NCBI GenBank assembly: GCA_940671915.1
Contig: CALNVZ010003435.1
Coordinates: 9,605,113-9,669,112, forward strand
Direction: 5' to 3'
DNA from: Paracentrotus lividus
Lineage: Eukaryota; Echinodermata; Echinoidea; Camarodonta; Echinidae
Length of the DNA: 64,000 bases
The notes below the pieces were generated by a model, which worked only from the letters and a program-made list of their open reading frames with translations, ran no database searches and was not told the DNA's origin. Below, piece after piece: positions 35,960 to 47,168 of this stretch (positions within the stretch are counted from its first letter, which is position 1; each line of letters starts with the position of its first letter). Position numbers and translations under genes: made by a program.

Positions 35960-37272
35960 GTAATAGGAGGACGTAGACAGCGGGGTGGGATGGGGGGGAT
36001 GCACCCCCCCGCCCCCCCAACTCAAAAGGTGGGGGGATCTGTACCAATTACCCCCCCATCGCCTAACGGGGTGATATGTATTTTTTAAAGGCGAATGGCG
36101 TTGCACACTACCTTTTTTCTTTCCACGGACATCTAAAATTTTCGCGCCCCGCGCTTCGCGCTCGGCATATTATATTATTATTTTATTATTTTTATTATTA
36201 TTATTCATCATTATTAATCAATTATTATTTCTATATATCTTTATATTTATTAGTTTTAGCCTGGCCATTATTTATATTCCAGGGAATTATTTTTGTTTTT
36301 CTCTAGAGTTTTATTCTATTAGTTACTTTACCCTGATATGTTATTTTAATTGTATTCTTACTTAGATTGATTTCATAATAAAATATTGAGAGGTATTAGA
36401 GGTGTGAGGCCTATGCGCTCTCGCTGTATTTGTCAGAAATGAACCCTTGTGGATACGATAATCGGGCTCTAGGCCCCTAATTGCTTCTTCTTTTTGTTTC
36501 TACTCGCGCCTTGCCGCACTCCGCTTACAGGAAAATGAAAAGTTTGGGACATTACCCTTCTGGTAGGCAGTTGGTTTAAATTTGCTTCTTTAATAGCACT
36601 TGTATATTGCTTGAGGTAATTTCGGGCGCAACGCCGCCCAAAATTCCGGCGCCTTTGGCCCCTTCTTGTGTGTATAGATACAAAAACACTTCTCCGTTTA
36701 CACCTCAAAATTTCCATTGCTCGCTCGCGCGACCGCGCGTCGTCGCTGAATGTATATGTGTAAGGAAATTTGGCGCGCAACGCCCGTTAATCGGTCGGGC
36801 CTTTTCATTGCGCCTTCCTATCATGTGTGAGGCCTATAGATACAAAAACCCCTCGTGTTTGGCCTCAAATTTTCACGCCTGCGCGCTCGCGCGCTCCGGA
36901 ACCTACTATGCGATATATGATTGCTGCATGAGGAATTCACCCCAATACGGCGCTTTTGCCCTTTCTTTGTGTGTACTAGATACCAGAAGAAAACAGGGCT
37001 CTCTGGTTTACCCGTTCAAATTTTCGCTCGCGCTTCCGCGCTCGGCCTGAATATTATATATGCCTGAGGAAATCGGCGCAACCCCAGCGGACATTATTTT
37101 GCCCTCTCTGTGTGAAGATTTACAACACACATTATCGGGGCCTCGTTTTACATCGCATATGCGGAGGGGGCGAGCGTGAAACTATCTAGATAAGCCGCCG
37201 GGCCTGCCTGATATCAATGGCCTGGACACGAATCATCCCCCCCACATTCGAGGACCTGTCTACGCCACTGCC
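35960..37272. repeat. Composite repeat with GC-core tandem units
   Basis: The left edge has GTAGACAG and a G-run; the right edge has C-runs then CTGTCTACGCCACTGCC, which suggests inverted ends of one element. Inside, three to four diverged units of about 140-150 bp at 36620-37130 share GTGTGTATAGATACAAAAAC, CAAAATTTTC and a core like GCTCGCGCTTCCGCGCTCGG. Another core lies at 36137-36164, followed by a (TTA)n stretch. The 147-codon frame at 36607-37050 reads these units and is not a gene. Confidence 0.6.
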
Positions 37273-38212
37273 AGTAATTGAAAAGCTGACAATTCCATCA
37301 AACAAAAATGTCAGATACAACTTTATTCAATCTTTATAATCATAATAATTTGGAAGAATGTTTAGTAAGCCTATTTATCACAGTCAGTGAGAGCTTTCGT
37401 TTTTAAAGATGGAGGGACATACCTCGGACCAGATTTTGTTTTTAACTCATTTTTTTTTTCTTTTTAAGATTCAAGAGAAGCAAAAGTGCTTGTTACCTAC
37501 ACCCCTTGAAGACAAGGCCACATTATATCCACATTACCTCTAAATGTTCTTCTTTTCTCTAAGAAGCCATCCGATTTAAGCCTCGACCATATTGTCAACA
37601 ATGGACGAACTACGCCTAGGATAAGTAAGCAAAAGGGGCTTGTGGCCGCCCCTCCCCAAATCTCCACCAATTAATGATGTGTGCGTTGGATCAAACAAAA
37701 ATCAAGTTACACTATAATGCATGCATGTGGATTTTATTGAGCAGCCAATAAATACATAGAATCATATGCCGTAGATGTATACATAACTATATATCACTAT
37801 CAAAACAAGCATAGATATAATTATAATATGAAGTTAGAATAAGAAAGATATGTCTAGATATGAGAGATAGATGAATAGAATAGATAAACGATAAAAGTTC
37901 TGCGACGAATTAGTAGAGTAAGGCGAATGGGGAGAAATAAAACTTAATTTTTAGATAATACTATACAGTTTATAATAAGACAGTTATAGTAAGTCAATAA
38001 ATAAAATATTAATGCAGAAACTAGCAAAAACAGACATTTATTTCAGCTCACCCACAACTTTTTGAGCCCTCTCCCTCGATACCACCCGCCCCTTTTCTTT
38101 TAAACACCGGTGTTCTTTTTTATATTCCGAGTTACATCTTAGTAAATATCGATCAGACGGCCTTATAGCGACAATAGGCGAGGCAAAAGGGATTAAGTCA
38201 CTATTCTTATTT
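37273..38212. other. AT-rich sequence up to the assembly gap
   Basis: No gene or repeat boundary could be supported; the minus-strand frames crossing the gap are artefacts of unknown bases. Confidence 0.4.
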
Positions 38213-38552
38213 NNNNNNNNNNNNNNNNNNNNNNNNNNNNNNNNNNNNNNNNNNNNNNNNNNNNNNNNNNNNNNNNNNNNNNNNNNNNNNNNNNNNNNNN
38301 NNNNNNNNNNNNNNNNNNNNNNNNNNNNNNNNNNNNNNNNNNNNNNNNNNNNNNNNNNNNNNNNNNNNNNNNNNNNNNNNNNNNNNNNNNNNNNNNNNNN
38401 NNNNNNNNNNNNNNNNNNNNNNNNNNNNNNNNNNNNNNNNNNNNNNNNNNNNNNNNNNNNNNNNNNNNNNNNNNNNNNNNNNNNNNNNNNNNNNNNNNNN
38501 NNNNNNNNNNNNNNNNNNNNNNNNNNNNNNNNNNNNNNNNNNNNNNNNNNNN
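38213..38552. other. Assembly gap, 340 unknown bases
   Basis: Continuous N. Confidence 1.
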
Positions 38553-39550
38553 TGATATTAAGATCATTCTTTAAATACACGATTGATTGGTAGAAGTACT
38601 CAAACTGTTAATCCTGACATGATAGCTATCTTTAATGACCAGAGGGAGTGATGTACATGTATATACCCGGAAAAAAATATATATACACGGAGGGCGCAAA
38701 TTTTCACAAACGGGGGCGACCTCGTCTTCAACAGACCCATTGTCAATTGTATTAATTTATCTTTGTAGGCTTTCAAATGGGGGGGGGGGGTTACTTTTGT
38801 CAAATAACAGATATGTACCAGTACCAGGTTTGTCGAATAAAGTGAAGAAAAAAAATAAGGGGGCTGTCTGACAATACGCAGCCTCCTAAGGCTACGACAC
38901 TATATTCGCCTTCAGGCATAATAGCCTATGGCACATTACTCTATTCGCCTAAAGCCAAGTGAAAGTGATATCAATTGTCATGTAGCACATTCACTCAATT
39001 CATCACATGATTTCCCCATTGAGAAATACACTAAATGATTCGTCACATGAATCGGTTTTTGTCTCATAAAAACTGAATGTTTTACAATCGATTACTTCCA
39101 TTCATACCGGGCATTCATACCACTCATGTCTTGCCCTACCCCTCCCAAAGGTTTTTTTAATCGGTGGTGGAGGGGAAGTTGGGTTGGGGTAAATTATAAT
39201 AATATAATATAATAATATAATTATATGTATATTTGTCAAAATAATGGGGTTGTTGGGGTAAAACATGTAGGCAAATGCTGACTCCTTCTTTGAAAAAAAT
39301 AAATTTGTTCATATTTCTGCTTGTTCAAAACTATCTAACTTGTCTAGCGTCAGCTCTAATCAGGGGGAACATTTTTTCCTGTCATGAAATTGTGTGCACG
39401 TCGATTATTGGTCCGTATTATAACATAATGTGCACATGTCCAAGATCTTACGACCACTAACAACTTTTTAACCCCCTCCTTCATGTACTTGATAATGGCT
39501 ACGATTAAAATAAACCAACATATTTTAGCATCTTCCTCGATCATTCGTTT
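38553..39550. other. Unclassified sequence
   Basis: It holds a G-run at 38780-38790 and a (TAATA)n stretch at 39195-39225. No gene is supported. Confidence 0.35.
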
Positions 39551-39858
39551 GCAGCTCGTTGTTCTGAACGTTCATTTGTCAAAAGATTCGTTCGTCCGAA
39601 AGTGAAATAGCAAATTTCATACCAAATTTCATACCAAATTTTTAAACGATCCCTATTTCATTTTTGAACGAACGAACCTTTGGAACAAACCCTATATTTT
39701 TTTTCCGGACAAATCAACCATCGGACTAATACATCAAATGTTTGGACGAAAGGACCTTATTTTATTTTTGGACAAACGAACATCCAGCATCCAGGTATAA
39801 GTAATGTTCCGACAGACAAACATTCAGAACAACGAACCTTTGGAACACTGAGCTGTAA
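39551..39858. mobile_element. MITE-like element rich in GTTCGTTCG / ACGAAC motifs
   Basis: The left part CAGCTCGTTGTTCTGAACGTT is inverted at the right end (AACATTCAGAACAACGAACC ... GAGCTG). TTCGTTCG, GAACGAACGAACC and GGACAAACGAAC recur inside in both orientations. The exact termini and target duplication are unclear. Confidence 0.55.
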
Positions 39859-39939
39859 GCACTCGTTCATATATCTTGATAATTTAGGTATGGTGTGCTT
39901 GCTAATATATCAATACATTTATGGATGCAGTTTCACACA

Positions 39940-40072
39940 CCTCTCTCTCTCTCTCTTTCTCTTTCACCCTCTCTCTCTCTTTCTCTCTCTCTCTCTCTTT
40001 CACCCTCTCTCTCTCTCTTTCTCTCTCACTCTCTCTTTTACTCTCTCACTCTCTCTCACTCTCACTCCATCT
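39940..40072 (+). repeat. (CT)n-rich tract
   Basis: CTCTCT with interspersed TTTCACC units. Confidence 0.9.
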
Positions 40073-40139
40073 ATTTTTAAGATAGTTAGAGCTTAGTCCT
40101 GTGTCAACGGCAGAAAAATACACAAGGCACACAAGCTTT

Positions 40140-43100
40140 ATAAGTGAAGCATCTTCCAATTTCCTCTTTTTTTATTTTTTATTTATCATCAATTGCTGCT
40201 CAGTTTTTAACTGTAAACTCTGTTTTTCATCATTAAAGACAATGGCTTAAACAACAATATAATAATATGCTATTCAGCCTTGTATACACTCAAACAAGAC
40301 TATTTAAAGAGATTTTTCGGTTTTCTTTATCATCATATCACCATCACTTTTTTCAGCATCACAGAACAATTTTCATGGCATGCAAAAATGAATAAATACA
40401 CAAATAAAAAAAATTGAAGAAAAAAATTACATACCACATTAAATCGATGATAATTAATAGCGTTCATATATTTCTTCTTTCCAGAACAAAAAAAAAGTGT
40501 TTTGACATTAGAACGGACTCATTCACATAGGTTTCCCCTTATTGACTGTAGTACAGAACAGATTGGCTCAAACCAAATTTGACACAATTTTTTTTTGTCC
40601 TTTCTTTTAAAACAGAGCTGAGAACAAGATTACCATGCATGTCAACGAAACAAAAATCTTCCAGCAACTTTGAGCTGCTAACATTTTCCATTATTTTGTA
40701 GCATTTTCATGACAACCATACCACTTGCCCATCGTAGCAGCTTTACCATTTCACACTTAACATCTGAAGACTTGCTTTGTAAATTCAGGGAATGAAAACT
40801 ACACATTTTCACTGTGTTTTAATTAAAAGCCATGCACAGTTTTTGATAAAATAATAATGCAGATTTAATCAAGAACAGCTAGCTGGGTATGTTTCTTCCT
40901 CCTTGAAGTAAAGAGAGGATAAAGGATATGTAATTGTCAGAAAATCAGTCTGTTTTGAGATTATCACAAGAATCCCCTCCTTCATAGATATTTATTCAAA
41001 TCTGAACAGAATTTGTATGTATTTTCTTTGGCATTAACCCCCATAGACGTACAAGATTTCCAAAGGTCTAAAAATGAATCCCTTTTTTATCCTAAATTCT
41101 GCAATTTTTATTTCACCCCTATAAATAAAATTAAACTTAATGACACTTTGTTGATGAAGATTACAAAATGCATTAAAAAAGTGAAACTCGTGATTTTACA
41201 TTTTTCATCACATTGCCAATTTAGGGATTGTTTTCATTCAAGTTGTTCTTAATCATGAAACATTTGAAGAACTACATCAGAATAAAAGGAATACACATCA
41301 GTGATTCTCATGTTTCAAAGATAATGCCAAAGTGTCAGTACTATAAGGAAACATTTATGTTTATGGGGTTACTTTAACAGGGGATTAATGCCCATTTGGC
41401 TTCAAACCCTTTCATACATTTCATAACATCAAAGGGCCTAACATATCTTCTTTCCCATAACGCACACACTTGATATAAGATGACATGGTCTGTTGAGGAG
41501 CAGAAGGATTTAAATCACTTTACAAAGATCCTTCTGGCTCTCAGCAGACCGACATAAGGTGTGTTCACGGTCAATTTTCAAATTTACACAGCAACATGAA
41601 TCATGATACCAAATGCAATCATTGTCAGCAGTGCACCATTCAGGGTCGAAAATTTCAAGCTGATTACATGTGGACTGTCTTTAAATGTCCCGCTCTCAAA
41701 AACTATGATTGAAGCTGACCATCTTTCAAAATGCACCCTTTTCGGCATATAAAAGTCTTCTTCCAAATGGAAATCTAAAAGACGTTTACTATTACGACCG
41801 GGAATGGGGGAACGATACTTTGTTTTGTAATTGCGTTTTGTATCATAATTCATTTTGTCCTTTAAATTTGAAAATCAACCATGAACACACCCATATAAGA
41901 CACAGGCAAGTTCTGCCATTCATTAAGGGTTTCTGCTTGGCAGAGCACATTTAAACAAAAAACAATGATTATTTCAACTCATTTAGACAACAAAAAAAAA
42001 CAAAAAAAAAAAAAATCTGTGATGCCTGTGTAAGACAAACATAGCTTGATACACATTATAAAGAGTTATTTTCTTACCACATGGATTACTATAAATCAAA
42101 CAGACAAAATAATACAAATTATCAAAAAATAAAAATAAAACCATGTCAAGAATACAAGGATTGCACAAGAAAGGAGTTCCGGGCAGTTTGATGTTTAAAA
42201 GGTAATAAGGGCAACTTTCCCAGGAGATGGTATCTTACTATTCAATTATTAGATTATAGAGGGTAATAATAAGTTAATTATACTATGAATTATATTTGTT
42301 TAAAATAAAAACTCTCAATATATTCAAAAACAGAATCCCAAGTATAGTTCTTCCCATTCATTCGGCTCTGAATCTTTATTTAATTTGCCATTAAAGTCAA
42401 TTCACTTCATGACAAATATATATGGAAAATTGCCATTAGTTTTTAATATTCCAGAAATGATCGAACAAAGATGCTTGCAAATTAAAAAATAACACTTACT
42501 CGTAGCAAATTTGAATATGCTGCTCAAAAAGTAGATAGCTATCCATGCACAGTATAATGAATTAAATCATCTATGTAAACAAAATGGAGGCAATTCATTC
42601 AGTTATAGTCCCACTTTTAGCCTAGACCCCCTTCTAAGTGTAAAACATCCACTGCTATGCCAAGACGCCCTTACATGTTTTATACATCCAACTGCCAGAG
42701 TACTCCAATGTATCAGTTCTTTTTAGACTGAAACATGTTAGGTATATACATTCTTGACTGGTTATTTCATCCATTCTCTTGCTTGTAAATTATTAGCTTT
42801 CATTCATTCAATAGTACACGAGAGAGATATCAGGAGTAGAAAAAGTAAACCCTAAAACAACAATAAGCAAAGTAAATAACTAAGATTAATTTAAATTTTG
42901 TTTCAGGGGGTGCCATTCCTTGAGTAGAATGGACACATAATTTTGCATCTTCCTGGTGGCTTTTGAAAAAAAGAAATAACAAGGGGTGAGGGGGGGGGGG
43001 GGGGGGGGGACAAAATGAGATATGAAAACCTTGAAACTACCTAACAGATGACTGCTTCGAGCACAGTTTTTTTGTGTGTTTGTTTGATAATAGTCTGAGC

Positions 43101-44880
43101 AAAAGTTGCTCTGTCTCGTGTTTTTATCATTCTTGATGTGTTTTAGTTTTATCTATCTCACACCACATGTACTGACATGGGTAAATATATATATTTTTAC
43201 CATTCTCCACTCTTCATATAGGGCAATTGAATTGAAGTAGAAGTAGAGAAGAAAAGTTTTTAGGCGCTTGCCAGAAAAAAAAAATGCCTAACAAAATATA
43301 TGCAAAGCGAGCAATGCTAATAAAATACATACTCACACACTTAAGTTTAGTTAGTCCTGCTGTGGCTTTTTTTCCATTTTGTCGGACCAACAGGAACAAA
43401 ATAATATAAACTGTCCAAAATACTTTTTGATAGAACTAAGTTTTGATTCCGCTATTCTCGTTTCTGTGTCTCAATAAAAAAATCTCTTCTCTTCTGCTTT
43501 TCATAATTGATATATAAAAATATTGAACTTTGTAACAAAAAGCAAATTTATTCTAATTGCCATGGTGACGAATGAGTGATCTTATTTTTCAGTTTATACA
43601 CTTTTCCCATTCTCAGCTTCTCGCTTTGGTTTTAGGACTAGAAATGGTTTGTTGTAGGTTTTATACAACTAATCAATTCCAATTTATCAAAACAGTCATG
43701 ATGCATATGATGCCTTATTTAACACACACGATGTATGGTTATTTAAACCAACTCTCTGTTTGTATCAATTTAAAGTGATATTTAAGCTGATGAATTGGCG
43801 CGGTGGCAGCACTTGTGTTTTACATGGCAACAGATCAACTGTGGTCTAGTTAGATCAGGTAATGATTTGTAAAAAAAAAAACGATTTTGGGATTTATGAG
43901 GGTAAAATTTCTACAACATTCAATGTTATTAAAATGAGGAGAGAATGTATTAACCACAGCATACGGTACATAGTCAGGCACGGAGTATTATTGGAATATT
44001 GGAGCACAGTATTTTAAGCTTATGGTTACTAATTCAGCTTTGAAGACATTTATAATTATAATAAGATGAATTTTGCAATGATGTGGTAGATACTGATACC
44101 TTATCTGAGGTCAGATGTATCCATGAATAATTGAGAGTACATTGAACAAGGATTTACAGAATATTTGTCTCTCTAACTCTATATTTTCTGGGTGTGGTTG
44201 AACAATAAAAAGCAGTGAAAACTCTTTGTTATAAAAAATGTAACCATTCCATACACAGACTTTTTTGAAGATGAAGGAAGAGAAATTGGTTTCCTGTGAT
44301 GCCGATGGTCTTAAGGTCTTTGATGATAAATGCAGCAACATTGAGTGGGAAATCTTGAGTTTCTGTCGCTCCATAAAACTAGGTGTGTTTCAGAGTGTGA
44401 AGATGAAGGCTTATCCACATCCTCCATTCTAACGTTGAACACTGGTTAAGCACATTAACTGCTGGCACATTTCACAAAGCTTTTTTTTTTTTAACAATAA
44501 GATCCTTCCCAATTCCAGATTGCAATTTGTTCCATTTTCTTTCCAACAAGAACTAGATCAAGATGCACTTTGATTTACCACATACAGTGATGAGACGAAG
44601 AAAAGGCAGCTAAGCGTTGATCCGTATTTTTAAAATATATCCACTCCACAATTCAACAAGCAAGAAAGGTTTTTATCACTTTGTTATCCATTTTGCACTT
44701 TACAACTGCGTTCAAGCCAATACAAGTGGCCACAGGTTACAAAGTGCTTTTGACGAAACCTACCCCTTCTCTATAAAGCCCCATGCCCCTCCCTCATATA
44801 CTCTAATTTCAATATTTTTTGCACCCTAACGCCACCTGACAAACGTTTAAACGAGTCCACAAGGAGCGCTTGAAGCTATG
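40140..44880 (-). other. Probable 3' UTR and 3' flank of the PMEPA1/LDLRAD4-like gene
   Basis: About 4.7 kb immediately downstream (minus sense) of the TGA at 44883-44881 is AT-rich and nearly free of the transposons and satellites that crowd the rest of the window; the exceptions are a G-run at 42988-43009 and some A/T runs. Candidate poly-A signals (TTTATT on plus) occur near 43548, 42377, 41104, 40986 and 40173. Vertebrate members have long 3' UTRs. The extent is inference and the true end cannot be fixed from sequence alone. Confidence 0.4.
41487..41550 (+). ncRNA. Small stem-loop, possible structured RNA element
   Basis: GGTCTGTTGAGGAGCAGAAGGAT (41487-41509, 23 bases) pairs with 41528-41550 around an 18-base loop. 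In plus-strand RNA there are 19 Watson-Crick pairs, two G-U pairs and two adjacent mismatches. As minus-strand RNA three of the four changed positions are mismatches, so folding favours plus. Size resembles a microRNA precursor, but flanking basal pairing is weak and no known family is recognised. Confidence 0.3.
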
Positions 44881-45627
44881 TCAGACACAGTCAGGTCCTC
44901 CTTCGTGCTTTAGTCTGACCCCACTGCCCCTATTTGTACCCCTAGCACTCGCATGAAATCTGCTGTTAGAGTTTGGTTGACAAGATGGCGAGTTGGGTTG
45001 TTGTTGGGATTGCAGGAGTCCATCTGTGCTACTACTGGTACTGACTCTACTATCATCACACACATTGATAATATTGTTGTTTGTCTTGACTAAGCTCGAG
45101 TAGGGAGGCGGCCCTTCCGAGTCAGAGTCTACGAGATTCAGCGGGCTCCGCGTCTCGCTATCGATCGCATCCTTGTTAACGCCACCTTGTAACGTCGTCA
45201 CCGTCGTTGCACCGTGTTTCACTCCTCCTCCTCCTCCTCCGACGATCCCGGCTCTACTGCTGCCTCCGCCACTGCCTCCCCGTTTTGACTGGGAGGACTG
45301 GGAGGCATTCGACGCGCTCCGCCGTACCGAATGCCGCTGGAGATTTTCTGTTTTGCTCCTACATTGTATCATCAGATCTTGCCTCTCACTGTCATATACA
45401 GTCCGATTAGGAGGCGCTCTGATGCCGTTTTCAGACATGACCTCCCGGTGTATTCTAATGTTGTCTCTCATGTGTTGTGGTTCGTCCTCATCTGGGAGGC
45501 ATACCGATGTGGGGAACTTTTCTGTGGACTCACTGTGGGAACACACCATCTCACGTTGTTTCCGAAGCCTCTCTTGTTGATGTTGTGCAGAGAATCTATG
45601 ACTGGCTATCAGTGGTGACTGATTAAC
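44881..45627 (-). CDS. PMEPA1/LDLRAD4 (TMEPAI)-like protein, terminal coding exon (cytoplasmic tail)
   Basis: This exon reads 248 codons plus TGA in one open frame. The acceptor is TTGTTTCTTTGACCACAG, then GTTAATCAG at 45627, phase 0. Family evidence: an acidic stretch F-P-T-S-V-C-L-P-D-E-D-E-P is followed about 20 residues later by I-R-A-P-P-N-R-T-V-Y-D-S (PPNR codons 45414-45403), and further on by S-E-G-P-P-P-Y-S-S-L (PPPY codons 45111-45100). Order and spacing match the vertebrate tails, where PPNR is the Smad-interaction motif and PY motifs bind NEDD4-type ligases. Oddity: vertebrate proteins have a PY motif just after the acidic stretch; here that place reads P-Q-H-M, so only one PY motif remains. 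Ser/Gly-rich low-complexity sequence separates the two conserved blocks. Joined to exon 2 it gives 301 residues from the Met at 47130. Expected role: membrane-bound inhibitor of TGF-beta/activin-Smad signalling (inference). Orthology to one vertebrate paralogue is not resolved. Confidence 0.85.
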   Translation of the reverse strand, partial: VNQSPLIASHRFSAQHQQERLRKQREMVCSHSESTEKFPTSVCLPDEDEPQHMRDNIRIHREVMSENGIRAPPNRTVYDSERQDLMIQCRSKTENLQRHSVRRSASNASQSSQSKRGGSGGGSSRAGIVGGGGGGVKHGATTVTTLQGGVNKDAIDSETRSPLNLVDSDSEGPPPYSSLVKTNNNIINVCDDSRVSTSSSTDGLLQSQQQPNSPSCQPNSNSRFHASARGTNRGSGVRLKHEGGPDCV

Positions 45628-46971
45628 CTGTGGTCAAAGAAACAAAACGGATAATTAGAATGATATTAATTTTCGGATGTAGCATGTTAAACTTTACAAT
45701 TTAATGTGTATATAGTACATGAAAGTCTCATAACTACCTCAGACCAATGCAGGGCTCTTCAATAAATCATTTGCTAAAATAACAGTAAGTTTTTCTCTAT
45801 ACATACAAATGCCTAGCCAGCTCGATCATATGAACCTAATTTTCATATGACGAGAATGACTGCAACCCTCTTCCAGACAAGATGGAATCTTCTAATTTTA
45901 GGGTTAACATCGATTCTTCAGCCACACTGATTGTGGACACATTGCATGCATGCCCCATGGTAATTGTTCGTGAGAGTAACACACTACCCAATATTTCTAT
46001 TGCTTTTGTTGTATTTTTAAGAACATATTATTTATGGGAGAGAGAATGGGAGAGAGAAAGAGAAAGGAAGGAGGATGGGAGTAGAGCACATGACCATGTT
46101 GTTTGAACATTAATCACTATTGTTAAAACTAGCACATTTTCCCATGACTGATCTTAATCAGAACTAATCACGTACCCCTCCCCCCTTGTTCCTGCAATGC
46201 TATGTTTAGTTTCCTACCAAATAAGGACACAGTGGAACCTCACACCATGAATTTTATCGGGTACGAAAGAATTAAACTAGTCAAAACATCAGGGTTTTCA
46301 TTTTCTTTCCAACCAACTAACCACCCGGCTTATCATCCGAGCCCATATTTCATAACGCCTCTATCCTTAATGAGTTCGACATTCTCCCCCTGATTAAATG
46401 TGACAATGTTCCAGGGGCCCCGGTCCAACCTTTGACCCGACCTCTCGACCTCCACACCAGGGATCCAGGGGGTGGGGTGGTGGCCCTGCCTGCACAAAGG
46501 ATTCATGGAACATGGATCCTAGCTCGCTGGCAGGGACAATACAGGAAGACAATCTGCTATTTTTGGAAACTCAAATTGTTGTATTGTGTGGTGTACGCCA
46601 GTAAAAAGAATCTATGCTCGGCTTTTTAACGACGCAACAACTATCATACTGAACTGGGTTATGTAAAACTTCAGCAATGCTACATTGTGTGCATCTATGA
46701 AAAATCACTCAGAATTTGCTTTATATCATGGCCTTTTTACCATTTACAGGGGTATTTTCAAAGGGTTGGGGTTGGTTCACACTCCATTTTTTCCCCACTG
46801 GGCATGTTAATACATCCAAGTTAGTAGTGATACTACAAAATTTTCAAGAATTAAGGGGTACTACTTCATCCTCAGCCCCTAATCTAATTCTATTACCGGG
46901 CCATGTGAATAACTCAAGAAGATTCTATGATGTATTTCTCTGGTATGATAAGATCCGCCGAACACACTTAC
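45628..46971 (-). other. Intron 2
   Basis: Bounded by GTAAGTGTG and TTTGACCACAG. It contains a GA-rich block at 46038-46070 and otherwise unique sequence. Confidence 0.75.
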
Positions 46972-47168
46972 CGGTACAGGAGGATTGTCCGATGTAATAG
47001 AATAACTAGAGGTGGGAAGGGAGGACGAATGCGACGCAAGGCGGCTGCTTCGACGGTAGTAAAACATGATGACACAACACAAACACACGACAGTCAACGG
47101 CGCCAGTACCACCAAGACAAAATATTCCATGTGCCACGCACCGCTGCTAGTGCTTTCTTCTTTTGCAC
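46972..47168 (-). CDS. PMEPA1/LDLRAD4-like protein, transmembrane exon
   Basis: Splice sites are strong: acceptor CCTTCCATCTACTTCAG before 47168 and donor CCTGTACCG|GTAAGTGTG after 46972. The exon enters in phase 1 (GT completes a split codon) and leaves in phase 0, matching exon 3. It encodes about 12 juxtamembrane residues, then M-E-Y-F (Met at 47130), a hydrophobic segment of some 20 residues (V-L-V-V-L-A-P-L-T-V-V-C-L-C-C-V-I-M) and the stop-transfer Y-Y-R-R-S-S-R, then a Ser-rich stretch ending N-P-P-V-P. This matches the family plan of a single helix with a short or absent ectodomain and a long cytoplasmic tail. The Met at 47130 could itself start a short isoform, as some vertebrate PMEPA1 isoforms begin right before the helix. 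Intron 2 is 1344 bp (46971-45628). Confidence 0.8.

Noticed and set aside
36607..37050. 147-codon plus-strand frame
   Set aside because: It runs through tandem GC-core repeat units; its repeated Y-R-Y-K-N phrases are the repeat period, not protein repeats.
38038..38580. Frames crossing the first gap
   Set aside because: They are open only because the gap is unknown sequence; the same holds for 57126-57661.
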